In this document: positions 6,061 to 14,297 of the stretch, piece after piece
Numbering within the stretch: position 1 is the first letter of the stretch
Layout of the letters: each line of letters starts with the position of its first letter
Source: JBGTBD01 sp041749475
GTDB lineage: Bacteria; Pseudomonadota; Alphaproteobacteria; Rickettsiales; UBA998
Assembly: GCA_041749475.1 (NCBI GenBank)
Contig: JBGTBD010000064.1
Coordinates: forward strand, 1-24,352
Reading direction: 5' to 3'
DNA: 24,352 nucleotides
Position numbers and translations under genes: made by a program
The notes under the pieces: generated by a model
The model's input: the letters and a program-made list of their open reading frames with translations, nothing else
Databases searched by the model: none
What the model was told of the DNA's origin: nothing

Positions 6061-9000
6061 ATGGACGCCCTCTCCCCCGACGCGCTGCAACACCGTGCTT
6101 CGAATCCGGGGAGCTCCATCTGGGTGACGGCCAATGCAGGCTCCGGCAAAACCAAGGTGCTGGTGGATCGTGTGCTTCGTTTGTTGCTGGCCGGTAATGC
6201 GCCGTCGCGTATTTTGTGTATCACTTTTACCAAAAACGCTGCCGCTGAAATGCAGGCGCGTATTGAGAAAGAATTACGCAAATGGGTAGTGATGGATGAT
6301 GCTGCCCTGGCTGATGCGTTGCAGCGTCTGAATGGCGCGCCGCCTGATTCTGCTACACGCATCCGCGCACGAATGTTGTTCTCGCTGGTAAGGGAGGAAG
6401 TGCCGGGCCTACGTATCCAGACGATTCACGGATTCTGTCAGTCGTTATTGGAACGGTTTCCGTTGGAAGCGGGGGTCAGCCCTTCTTTCCAATTGGCGGA
6501 GGATGACAGACAACTGGCGCTGCTGCATCGCAGTAAGGCGTCCTTCATGTCGGCATTGTCGTCGGTGGAGGAGGATAATCCGTTGTTCCATGCCGTCGCG
6601 TTTTTATCGAGTTGGGGCGAATTCGCGGCGGAGAATATCATCAAGGAATGCATCACCCGTCGGCATGTGCTGGAGCCGTGGCTGGAGCAATATACGCTGG
6701 CGCAGTATGAGGCGGATAAGGTGCAGCTTACGGGATATGCTACGACATTTGCGGGATTGAAAGAGGCGCTATGGGCATTTGACCCGGAGTATATCAAGCG
6801 GCTGCGGGGGCTTTGTCCTATACTGCAGAGCGGTAAGGCTCAGGATAAAGCCACGGGTGAAATGCTGCAGCAATGTTTTGCTCGAAATTATTATGACGAT
6901 GTTGCTATCCACGCATTGATGAAAGGGCTTTTCATCGACAAAGGGAAGGGGACGTTGCGGGCGAAACTTTTTAATGACGGTGTGGCCAAAGCGGTTCCCG
7001 ATATCGCAGCGCAGCTTGATACGCTAGTGGCGGCGGCGATACGCTACCGCGCGTCAGAACGACAGTTGCGGGTGGAGACAGAAAGCGCAGCGGCGCGGGT
7101 CATCGTCAAGATGTTCTATTATTTTTATGGGGCGATCAAACAGGAACATTCCATCCTCGATTTCCATGATCTGATCGTCAAAGCGCGGAACCTGCTGACG
7201 CGGTCGGACATGATGGAATGGGTGTTGTTCAAGCTGGATGGCGGGATCGATCATTTATTGCTGGATGAGGCGCAGGATACCAGCCCTGAACAATGGGATT
7301 TGGTGCTGAAATTAGTGCAGGAATTTTTCTCCGGCAATGGAGCGCGTGAGGTGCAGCGCACCTTCTTCGTGGTGGGGGATCAGAAGCAATCCATCTTCAG
7401 TTTCCAGGGCGCGAACCCTGAGTATTACCGCACGATGTTGCAGCATCTACATGCGATGGCGCACGCTTCGGGGCAGCCCTTCGCGGAAGTGCCGATGACG
7501 GTGTCGTTCCGTTCAGGAAACAGCATATTGCATGTGGTGGATGCGGCGTTACAGCAGGCGATGCCGGAGGGGGATGCGGTGACACATTCGGCGTATCATC
7601 AGCACCGTGGCAGTGTGGTGGAATTATGGCCGGAACTGGTGGTGGAGAAGGAAGAGGATGTCGCGTGGCGGTTGCCGGATACGCGGCGCGTTGCGGCCAG
7701 TAAGGAGCTAAGGCAGGCGCAGCAGATCGTGCAGGTGATCCGTAGCTGGTTGATGCATGGCAGGAACGTGGGCGGGACGATGGTTCCGGTCGCGGCGGGG
7801 GATATTCTTATCCTCGTGCGGCGGCGCAATATGCTGGTGCATACGCTTGCCCGGTTGCTGAAAGAGCAGGGGATACACGTCGCGGGAGTGGACAGGCTGG
7901 TGCTGAACGCGCATATCGCAGTGGAAGACCTGATCAGCTTCGCTTCGTTCCTGTTGAACCCGGAGGATGATCTGGCGCTGGCGGAGATAGTGATGTCGCC
8001 ACTTTATGGATTCTCGCAACAGGAATTATTCGATGTCGCCGTGCAGCGCGAAGGGGCGTCCCTCTGGGCGATGCTGCAATCACGTCGTACCATTTCCGAG
8101 GCCACCGCATTCGCGGTGGAAGAGTTATCACATTTCCTGTCGCGCGTGGATTTCGTGACGCCTTATGAATTATTTTCCGAGCTGTTGATCGTGCGTCGCG
8201 GGCATCAGCGGTTCCTGCGCCGGATGGGTGAGGAGACGGGAGAGATACTGGACATCATGTACTCCGACCTTCTAGGTTATGAGGAGCAGTATGCGGCGGA
8301 AGTGAGCCTGCAACATTGGGTGCAATGGATGCAGGGGCGCGAGACGGAATTGAAACGCGAGATGCAGCAATCCTCCGGCAAGGTGCGCATCATGACCATT
8401 CATGCCGCCAAAGGACTGGAAGCGCCACTCGTCATCCTGCCCGACATGACATCCACCCCGCAGGACAGGGATAAGCTGTTCGTCGATGCGTCGCAGCAAT
8501 TATGGTATCTGCGGAGTAAGACGGAATGCCCGGAACCGCTTGAGCATCTGTATCAGGCGCAGGAGCGGGGTATGAAACAGGAATATCTCCGCCTGCTCTA
8601 TGTAGCGATGACGCGCCCTGAAGCCGGGCTTTACATTAGTGCGGTGGGGGATGGCAAGCGCAAGGCTGATAAGGAATGCGCGTATAACGTCGTGGCGCAG
8701 GCAATGCAAACCATGCCGGGAGTAACATCTGTGGAATGGAGCGCAGCCTACCCACATGTGCCGTTTTCGGGAAAAGAGCAATCCGCCATTCTTTCGGTAT
8801 CTAATGCAGGGGATGCGAAAGCGCACCGGCCAGCAACGCCTACGACAACCCGTGCGATGCCCACCTATTTCCACGTGCCTCCGGAGATGCATGTGGAGCA
8901 GAGGCGGTTCCTCAGCCCGTCACGGGTGAGGGAGGAGACGGGGTATATCGCCGCATCGGGTGATGCGGCGCCGGGAGGGATGGATGCGCGGAAGCGGGGG

Positions 9001-9453
9001 GACGTGATTCACCGCGTACTGGAATTGCTGCCGCTGGAGGCGGGTGGGCAGGAGCCGTTCATCACGGGGTATCTTACGCGTCATGCCGCGCATTGGTCGG
9101 AAGCGGAGCGGGTTACCGCGCGAGAGGAGATACTGGCGCTGGTGCGTTCCCCTTTGGTGGCGCAGTTATTTTCTGCGGAGGCGCAGGCGGAAGTGCCGGT
9201 GGTGGGCATGGTGGACGGGGAGGCCTATTCAGGGCAGATTGATCGGCTCCATATCGGGGAGTCGGACATCCTCATCGCCGATTTCAAGACCGGAATTCCG
9301 CCGAAGGAGGGGGAAGAAATACCGCCCATCTACCAACGGCAGATGGAAATTTACCATGCTTTGCTTAAGCAGATATATCCAACAAAAACAATACGCTGCC
9401 AGTTGATTTATACCGCCGCGCCCCTACTCAAAGAAGTGCCGCTTGCTGCCTGA
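6061..9453 (+). CDS. addA: Double-strand break repair helicase-nuclease AddA
   Basis: AddA is the UvrD/Rep-like helicase and nuclease subunit of AddAB, which resects double-strand DNA ends and loads RecA. The 1130-residue protein shows Walker A NAGSGKTKVL (about 25-34), motif Ia CITFTKNAAAEM, TIHGFCQ, Walker B LLLDEAQDTSPEQW, motif III VVGDQKQSIFSFQGA, the KVRIMTIHAAKGLEAP block and motif VI RLLYVAMTRPE. A C-terminal RecB-like nuclease domain follows, with GDVIHRVLE, GQIDRLH, IADFKTG and QMEIYHALL. All motor and nuclease residues look intact. The usual partner addB, commonly just upstream in alphaproteobacteria, is not in this window. Instead addA follows ddpX by 2 bases at the end of the olsBA string. 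Confidence 0.96.
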   Translation: MDALSPDALQHRASNPGSSIWVTANAGSGKTKVLVDRVLRLLLAGNAPSRILCITFTKNAAAEMQARIEKELRKWVVMDDAALADALQRLNGAPPDSATRIRARMLFSLVREEVPGLRIQTIHGFCQSLLERFPLEAGVSPSFQLAEDDRQLALLHRSKASFMSALSSVEEDNPLFHAVAFLSSWGEFAAENIIKECITRRHVLEPWLEQYTLAQYEADKVQLTGYATTFAGLKEALWAFDPEYIKRLRGLCPILQSGKAQDKATGEMLQQCFARNYYDDVAIHALMKGLFIDKGKGTLRAKLFNDGVAKAVPDIAAQLDTLVAAAIRYRASERQLRVETESAAARVIVKMFYYFYGAIKQEHSILDFHDLIVKARNLLTRSDMMEWVLFKLDGGIDHLLLDEAQDTSPEQWDLVLKLVQEFFSGNGAREVQRTFFVVGDQKQSIFSFQGANPEYYRTMLQHLHAMAHASGQPFAEVPMTVSFRSGNSILHVVDAALQQAMPEGDAVTHSAYHQHRGSVVELWPELVVEKEEDVAWRLPDTRRVAASKELRQAQQIVQVIRSWLMHGRNVGGTMVPVAAGDILILVRRRNMLVHTLARLLKEQGIHVAGVDRLVLNAHIAVEDLISFASFLLNPEDDLALAEIVMSPLYGFSQQELFDVAVQREGASLWAMLQSRRTISEATAFAVEELSHFLSRVDFVTPYELFSELLIVRRGHQRFLRRMGEETGEILDIMYSDLLGYEEQYAAEVSLQHWVQWMQGRETELKREMQQSSGKVRIMTIHAAKGLEAPLVILPDMTSTPQDRDKLFVDASQQLWYLRSKTECPEPLEHLYQAQERGMKQEYLRLLYVAMTRPEAGLYISAVGDGKRKADKECAYNVVAQAMQTMPGVTSVEWSAAYPHVPFSGKEQSAILSVSNAGDAKAHRPATPTTTRAMPTYFHVPPEMHVEQRRFLSPSRVREETGYIAASGDAAPGGMDARKRGDVIHRVLELLPLEAGGQEPFITGYLTRHAAHWSEAERVTAREEILALVRSPLVAQLFSAEAQAEVPVVGMVDGEAYSGQIDRLHIGESDILIADFKTGIPPKEGEEIPPIYQRQMEIYHALLKQIYPTKTIRCQLIYTAAPLLKEVPLAA

Positions 9454-9469
9454 AAATTAACGATAATTT
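9454..9469. promoter_or_regulatory. AT-rich inverted repeat ahead of the TonB receptor gene
   Basis: AAATTA (9454-9459) and TAATTT (9464-9469) form a perfect inverted repeat with a 4-base spacer, directly after the addA stop and within the 63-base gap before the receptor start. It could be an operator for the receptor operon or an AT-rich hairpin. It does not match the classical Fur box well. A TATATT at 9484-9489 is a possible -10, but no -35 of good fit was found. Confidence 0.25.
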
Positions 9470-9516
9470 ACCTGTATTTTAAATATATTTTAAGGGCCGT
9501 CGACTACACTGCGAGC

Positions 9517-11502
9517 ATGGTATCCTACGTCTTCGCACGTCCATTCCGGCATTTCATGAGAGCGCATATCGCGTTCGCATTGCTGGCGGCTGCGCCTGCA
9601 TTAGCAGAGGAGGCCCACATCCCTACGCTGGAAGAGCTGGTGAACGTCAATATCACTTCTCTCTCGAAGAAAGACCAGAACGCCTATACCACGTCGGCGG
9701 CGGTCTATGTCATTACGGCGGAGGACATACGGCGGACGGGGGTGACGAGTATCGCCGAAGCGCTCAGGCTTGCGCCGGGTGTGCATGTGGCGCGCGCGGG
9801 GTCAAGCGGCTGGGCGGTCAGCGGGCGGGGGTTCAACGGAGAATTCGCCAATAAAATGCTGGTGCTGATGGATGGGAGGTCGGTCTATAGCCCCATTTTC
9901 GGCGGGGTTTATTGGAACGAGCAGCAGCGTTTCCTCGATAACATAGAGCGTATCGAAGTTATCCGCGGCCCAGCGGGGGCGATATGGGGGGCGAATGCCA
10001 CCAACGGCGTTATCAACATCATCACCAAGGAAGCAAAAGACACGCAAGGTGGGCTGACGCAAGGAAGATTCGGCAACCGTGAAGCGGGAGCCGGGACACG
10101 CTATGGCGGTAAGGTTGGCGAAAAGAGTCACTATCGGGCGAGCATCTCGCATGACGATTTCGGCGAGAGCCTGTCCCGCTCCGGCAAAGGGATGCATGAT
10201 GACTGGGATTATACCCAAGCGGAATTTCGCAGTGACCTGACGTTGAATGACCGTGACAGTATGACGGTACAAGGAGATTATTATTCCGGGGATACAGAAG
10301 AAGACCGGACATTGCCAACGCCGTTTGCGCCTTATTCGTTCGACTATCACAGCGGGACATCCATTGAAAGCGGTAACGTCAATCTCGGGTGGAAGCGTAA
10401 ACTGGCGCAAGGATCTGAAATCTCGCTGCGTGGATATTATGACGAGAATCACCGGACGCGCGACATTGCTGGAGAGCATCGCGTGCGGACGTTCGATGCC
10501 GAGTTCCAGCATCATCTGCCGATTGGTGCGCGGCATGACGTGAATTGGGGGGCGGGATACCGTTTGGTTAGCGACCGTCTTGAAGGGTCGGAGTTCTTCT
10601 ATTTCAACGACCCCGACGCCAGTTACGACACTTTCAACGCCTTCGTGCAGGACGAGATTGACCTTTATAATAAAGAGGTGCTGCTGACGCTCGGCAGCAA
10701 GTTCGAGCATAATGATTTCTCAGGCTTCGAAGTACAGCCTAACGCGCGGGTTTCGTGGCTGATGAGTGAGGATACGACCTGGTGGACATCCATCTCGCGT
10801 GCGGTGCGCTCGCCCAACCGGGCATCGGAAGATGTGCGCCTTGCACTTACTGCGCAGCCGCAGGGGGTTCTCACGTTTGTGGGGCAGGAAGCCGATAAGC
10901 CGGAATCGCTTATCGCCTATGAGGCAGGGGTGCGTTCCCGCCTGTCACGCGACGTGGTGGTGGATGCCACGGTGTTCTATAACGATTATGACAGATTGCT
11001 GCTCAATGAGGCGGGGCAGCCGTACTCCAACACGCTCGATCCGTGGGGGACGTATACCGTCCTTCCGCTATCTCCCGGCGTCACGGGAGAGGGCAGGGCT
11101 TACGGAACGGAGGTCGCGGCTTATTGGGACGTGACCGACCGCTGGAAATTGCGCGGTGCATATAGCTATTTCAATGCAGATCTCGACGTCAGCAATACGG
11201 CCATCACCAACCGTGAGAATTCCGTGCCCTATCATCAGTTTAACTTGCGCTCCTATTGGGATATCGACGATACGCACCAGTTCGATACGATGCTCTATTA
11301 CAACGGTGCCGCGGGGGCGGGGGTGGATGAATATCTGCGGGCGGATATTCGTCTCGGCTGGTCGCCTACCGAGCGCTTCGATTTCAGCATTATCGGTCAG
11401 AATCTGCTGGATGCGCGGCATCAGGAATATACGCCGTTCACCTATAATACGCCTGCGGAAATCGGGCGTGCGGTCTATGGGCGGGCGACATGGCGTTTTT
11501 AA
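9517..11502 (+). CDS. TonB-dependent outer-membrane receptor
   Basis: The 661-residue protein has a signal peptide with a hydrophobic core and likely cleavage after ALA (about residue 30). The plug domain follows: LEELVNVNITSLSKK (TonB-box-like region), YVITAEDIRRTG, SIAEALRLAPGVHVARAG, VSGRGFN, VLMDGRSVYSP, IERIEVIRGPAGAIWGANATNGVINIITK. A long beta-barrel ends in terminal Phe (ATWRF), the outer-membrane insertion signal. Energised by TonB-ExbBD, such receptors import scarce ligands. The ligand is unknown here. Receptors opening with LEELVNVxITSxSKK are commonly placed beside yfiR-type genes, as here, where the downstream gene overlaps by 13 bases. A signal rather than only an uptake role is therefore possible. 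The ATG at 9556 is an alternative start within the signal peptide. Confidence 0.93.
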   Translation: MVSYVFARPFRHFMRAHIAFALLAAAPALAEEAHIPTLEELVNVNITSLSKKDQNAYTTSAAVYVITAEDIRRTGVTSIAEALRLAPGVHVARAGSSGWAVSGRGFNGEFANKMLVLMDGRSVYSPIFGGVYWNEQQRFLDNIERIEVIRGPAGAIWGANATNGVINIITKEAKDTQGGLTQGRFGNREAGAGTRYGGKVGEKSHYRASISHDDFGESLSRSGKGMHDDWDYTQAEFRSDLTLNDRDSMTVQGDYYSGDTEEDRTLPTPFAPYSFDYHSGTSIESGNVNLGWKRKLAQGSEISLRGYYDENHRTRDIAGEHRVRTFDAEFQHHLPIGARHDVNWGAGYRLVSDRLEGSEFFYFNDPDASYDTFNAFVQDEIDLYNKEVLLTLGSKFEHNDFSGFEVQPNARVSWLMSEDTTWWTSISRAVRSPNRASEDVRLALTAQPQGVLTFVGQEADKPESLIAYEAGVRSRLSRDVVVDATVFYNDYDRLLLNEAGQPYSNTLDPWGTYTVLPLSPGVTGEGRAYGTEVAAYWDVTDRWKLRGAYSYFNADLDVSNTAITNRENSVPYHQFNLRSYWDIDDTHQFDTMLYYNGAAGAGVDEYLRADIRLGWSPTERFDFSIIGQNLLDARHQEYTPFTYNTPAEIGRAVYGRATWRF

Positions 11503-12071
11503 GTCGCATAGTCATACTCAGCTTCTTTTTTGTGTTGTTGCAGACATTGCAGATACCATCTGCGCACGCGGTCGAGACCATCGGGGATGAGGATCGCATC
11601 AAGGCGCTCTATCTTCTCAACTTCGCCAATTTCGTATCCTGGCCGGATAATGGATTGCAGGATACGCGGGTGACGGTGATCTGCTCCGTCAGAACCAGCC
11701 ATGTCACGGAAGAATTGCAGAAAGCGTTGAAAGAATACAAGGCAACACATGAGATCGTGTTGCGGGAGAATGTACCAGTGAATTTAATCAAGCATTGCCA
11801 CCTGCTCTACCTCGACCCGGCGCAGGAGCCGGAGTTGGCGACCATCTTCGCGGTAGTAAAACCCTATCCCATCCTCACCGTCAGCGAGATACCCGATTTC
11901 GTGCGGAAGGGGGGGATGATTGGTTTGCTGAAGACGAACAAGGAACTCGGCCTTTATGCCGAGCGGAAAATCACCTATGCGGTAAACTTAAAACGCGCAC
12001 TGGACGTCCATCTGCAACTGGATCCACGTTTACTGGAACTGGCGGACGACGTTGAGGAGGTGCAGCCATGA
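11490..12071 (+). CDS. YfiR family periplasmic protein (DUF4154)
   Basis: YfiR of Pseudomonas aeruginosa is a periplasmic repressor that binds the CHASE8 domain of the diguanylate cyclase YfiN. This 193-residue homologue has a signal peptide (cleavage after AHA, about residue 27) and the family core KALYLLNFANFVSWP, TVICSVRTSH, KHCHLLYLD, ILTVSEIPDFVRKGGMIGLL and KITYAVNLKRALDVHLQLDPRLLELA. Two cysteines remain in the mature part (in VICS and KHCH) and could form a disulfide. It overlaps the receptor gene by 13 bases and the kinase gene by 4 (ATGA), so the three are one translationally coupled operon. Its likely partner is the periplasmic part of the downstream kinase. Confidence 0.88.
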   Translation: MAFLSRIVILSFFFVLLQTLQIPSAHAVETIGDEDRIKALYLLNFANFVSWPDNGLQDTRVTVICSVRTSHVTEELQKALKEYKATHEIVLRENVPVNLIKHCHLLYLDPAQEPELATIFAVVKPYPILTVSEIPDFVRKGGMIGLLKTNKELGLYAERKITYAVNLKRALDVHLQLDPRLLELADDVEEVQP

Positions 12072-13615
12072 TGCGATTCGCCTCACTCTCCATCAAGCAT
12101 CGCCTGCTGCTCATCATCCTGTCGGTGACGTTGCTCTCCATGATCATTACCATGGCGACCATTACCGTCATGGGCGTGGTGAGTCAGAAGAACAATCTGC
12201 AAAGCGAGGTAGAGACCACGGCCGCTATCGCGGGTGAGCGGATCAGTACCGCGCTCTCCTTTAATTACCAAAGTTATGTCACCGATAGTCTGGAAAAAAT
12301 ATTCCAGGGCAACCCGACTATTGAGAAGGCGTGCGTCTACCAAAAGGACGGCAGTTTTTATACCTTCTATAAGAAGGGGTATGTCAAACCGACGGGGCAG
12401 GTTCAGCCCGAACAGTTTGAGAAAGCGGCGAACTGCCCAGTGTTCCGCCAACAGCTTACCGAGTTCACGGACGGACAATTACAGGCCTTCCGCTTCATCC
12501 ATCTGCCAAGTGGCGGAAGGGCAGGCGGAATATTCCTCGCAAAAAATCTTGATTCCATCGACTCCTATGTCGAGTTGCAATTGATCACCGCTATCCTGGT
12601 GCTGTTCGTTGTCGCCACCATTGCGTATCTGCTTGCTATCAAGTTGCAGCAATCCATTTCCGGGCCGCTTCTGAAACTGGCGGATACGGCGCTGTATGTC
12701 TCCATCCATAAAGATTACTCGGTACGCGTCACCCTTCCCGACAATACCGAGAATTCGATGAACGAGATCGATACGTTGATCGAGGCGTTCAATAGTATGT
12801 TGACGGAGATTGAAGACCGTGATCGTCGGCTGCAAAAGAAGAATGTGGAACTGGAAGCAGCCAAGGAAGAAGCGGAAGCGGCTAACCTTTCCAAGTCGCG
12901 CTTCCTCGCCAGTATCAGTCATGAATTACGCACGCCGCTGAATGCCATCATTGGTTTCTCGTCTATTATTACCAGCCAGCTCTTCGGGGCGGTGAACAGC
13001 AAGTATCATGAGTATGCGGCGGATATTCATGATTCCGGATTGCATCTGTTAGAGATCATCAACGATATTCTCGATCTCTCGAAAGCGGAGGCCGGAAAAC
13101 TAACATTGGAGATGGAAGAATTCAGTGTCGAGAAAGCTATCAAGAAATGTATCACCATTATGAGCGAACGGGCGGCGAAGGGAAAGATTACCATCGCGGC
13201 CAGCGTGCCGGAGAATATCCCCTATATCGTCGCCGACCGGGTGCGGTTCATCCAGATTTTCCTGAACCTCGTCTCCAACGCGGTGAAGTTCACCGAGCCG
13301 GGCGGGCGGGTGCATATCGCGGCGGAAGCGAAGCCGGTGGGGGATAACAAAATACACTTCCGCTTCATCATCACGGATACGGGTATCGGTATGGCACAGG
13401 ACGACATCGACAAAGCATTCCAAAGCTTTGGACAAATTGATAGCGGCCTGAACCGAAAGTATGAAGGCACAGGTTTAGGCCTGCCACTGACCAAGAAGCT
13501 TATTGAATTACATAAAGGAACTGTGATGCTGGAGAGCGAGGTGGGCGTGGGCACGAAAGTGACAATCAATATGATTTCTGACCCGACCCATCTAAAGAGC
13601 GTGTTTAATACATAA
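12068..13615 (+). CDS. Histidine kinase with CHASE8-like periplasmic sensor and HAMP domain
   Basis: This 515-residue inner-membrane kinase has two membrane segments (about 12-36 and 170-190) bounding a periplasmic region. There ISTALSFNYQSYVTDSLEKI, then IEKACVYQKDG, resembles CHASE8, the sensor of YfiN-type proteins. A HAMP linker (about 190-250) and short coiled coil lead to the HisKA box FLASISHELRTPLNAIIGFS (phospho-acceptor His near 285), the N box NLVSNAVKFTE, G1 DTGIGM, F box FQSFGQID and G2 GTGLGLPLTKKL. It is complete and lacks a receiver domain. No response regulator gene adjoins it. A strong GAGGAGG at 12054-12060 lies 7 bases before the start. The likely model is inhibition by the YfiR-like protein; the output is unknown. 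Confidence 0.92.
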   Translation: MMRFASLSIKHRLLLIILSVTLLSMIITMATITVMGVVSQKNNLQSEVETTAAIAGERISTALSFNYQSYVTDSLEKIFQGNPTIEKACVYQKDGSFYTFYKKGYVKPTGQVQPEQFEKAANCPVFRQQLTEFTDGQLQAFRFIHLPSGGRAGGIFLAKNLDSIDSYVELQLITAILVLFVVATIAYLLAIKLQQSISGPLLKLADTALYVSIHKDYSVRVTLPDNTENSMNEIDTLIEAFNSMLTEIEDRDRRLQKKNVELEAAKEEAEAANLSKSRFLASISHELRTPLNAIIGFSSIITSQLFGAVNSKYHEYAADIHDSGLHLLEIINDILDLSKAEAGKLTLEMEEFSVEKAIKKCITIMSERAAKGKITIAASVPENIPYIVADRVRFIQIFLNLVSNAVKFTEPGGRVHIAAEAKPVGDNKIHFRFIITDTGIGMAQDDIDKAFQSFGQIDSGLNRKYEGTGLGLPLTKKLIELHKGTVMLESEVGVGTKVTINMISDPTHLKSVFNT

Positions 13616-13682
13616 TTTTTTAATGATTTTCGTTCTAAATTAGGCCCATAAGATTTTTTATTTCATTCTGAGAGGTAGTCCC

Positions 13683-14144
13683 GTGAAACAGACCTATATC
13701 GAAACCACCCTTCTGCTGGAGCGCTTGCACCGCCGTTTCCTTGACGTGGTGAAGGCTGAACTGGAGCGCCTCAAAATCGACGATCTGAACAACGTACAGA
13801 CGCTGATTCTCTATAACATCAATTCCGAGGAACTCACTATCGGCGAGTTGACTAACCGGGGTTACTATCTCGGTTCCAACGTGTCCTATAACGTGAAGAA
13901 GCTCGTCGAGAACGGCTACCTCGTGCAGGAACGTTCCGCCCATGATAAACGCTCGGTGCGCGTCCGCCTTTCCGATAAAGGCCTCGCCATCTGCAAGAAA
14001 ATCGATGATTTGTACCAGATGCATCTCGATGCGCTGAGCAAAAAGGACAAGATAGTCTCCGGTCTCGACCAGACCAACAAGCTGCTCCTCGACCTGGAGC
14101 GCTTCTGGACGGACTATATGAGCAACGTCTATAAAATCGTCTAA
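13683..14144 (+). CDS. MarR family winged-helix transcriptional regulator
   Basis: The 153-residue protein has the MarR layout: N-terminal dimerisation helices, helix-turn-helix ELTIGELTNRGYYLGSNVSYNVKKLVENGYLVQE (about 50-83), the wing RSAHDKRSVRVRLSDKG (84-100) and C-terminal dimerisation helices. The GYYLGSNVSYNxKKLVE recognition helix recalls the alphaproteobacterial MarR group that includes LdtR, the regulator of L,D-transpeptidase genes in Liberibacter, but orthology is not shown. It begins with GTG at 13683, supported by GAGAGGT 7 bases upstream. There is no in-frame ATG nearby. It stands alone between the kinase operon and a strong terminator. Ligand and targets are unknown; the neighbouring TAXI gene has its own promoter. 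Confidence 0.88.
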   Translation: MKQTYIETTLLLERLHRRFLDVVKAELERLKIDDLNNVQTLILYNINSEELTIGELTNRGYYLGSNVSYNVKKLVENGYLVQERSAHDKRSVRVRLSDKGLAICKKIDDLYQMHLDALSKKDKIVSGLDQTNKLLLDLERFWTDYMSNVYKIV

Positions 14145-14166
14145 GCCTTCTTCTTTCTTATGTTGG

Positions 14167-14211
14167 TTAGCGCGTCGGCAGGGTTACCTTCCGGCGCGTT
14201 AATGTTTTTTT
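14167..14211 (+). terminator. Rho-independent terminator after the MarR gene
   Basis: A 12-bp stem is formed by 14167-14178 (TTAGCGCGTCGG) and 14191-14202 (CCGGCGCGTTAA), with two G-T wobbles and a 12-base loop. It is followed by TG and seven T (14205-14211). It lies 22 bases past the MarR stop. Confidence 0.85.
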
Positions 14212-14239
14212 AAGCTATTGCCGCCACATATGAGCATGG

Positions 14240-14268
14240 TTGCAGAAGAAATCGCTCTCTGTTATACC
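14240..14268 (+). promoter_or_regulatory. Sigma-70-like promoter of the TAXI gene
   Basis: TTGCAG (14240-14245) and an extended -10, TGT-TATACC (14260-14268, hexamer 14263-14268), are separated by 17 bases. The start codon is 29 bases downstream, with AAGGA at 14285-14289 as ribosome site. Together with the preceding terminator this makes the TAXI gene its own transcription unit. The -35 is a weak match; the extended -10 compensates. Confidence 0.5.
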
Positions 14269-14297
14269 CTCAGGTCTCACTTATAAGGAATGGCTCT

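Noticed and set aside
9454..9516. Fur box upstream of the TonB receptor
   Set aside because: The AT-rich inverted repeat does not match the GATAATGATAATCATTATC-type arrangement well enough to claim iron control.
9802..10710. Minus-strand 302-codon frame opposite the TonB receptor
   Set aside because: The receptor's plug and barrel signatures on the plus strand are convincing; the antisense frame has no recognisable features.
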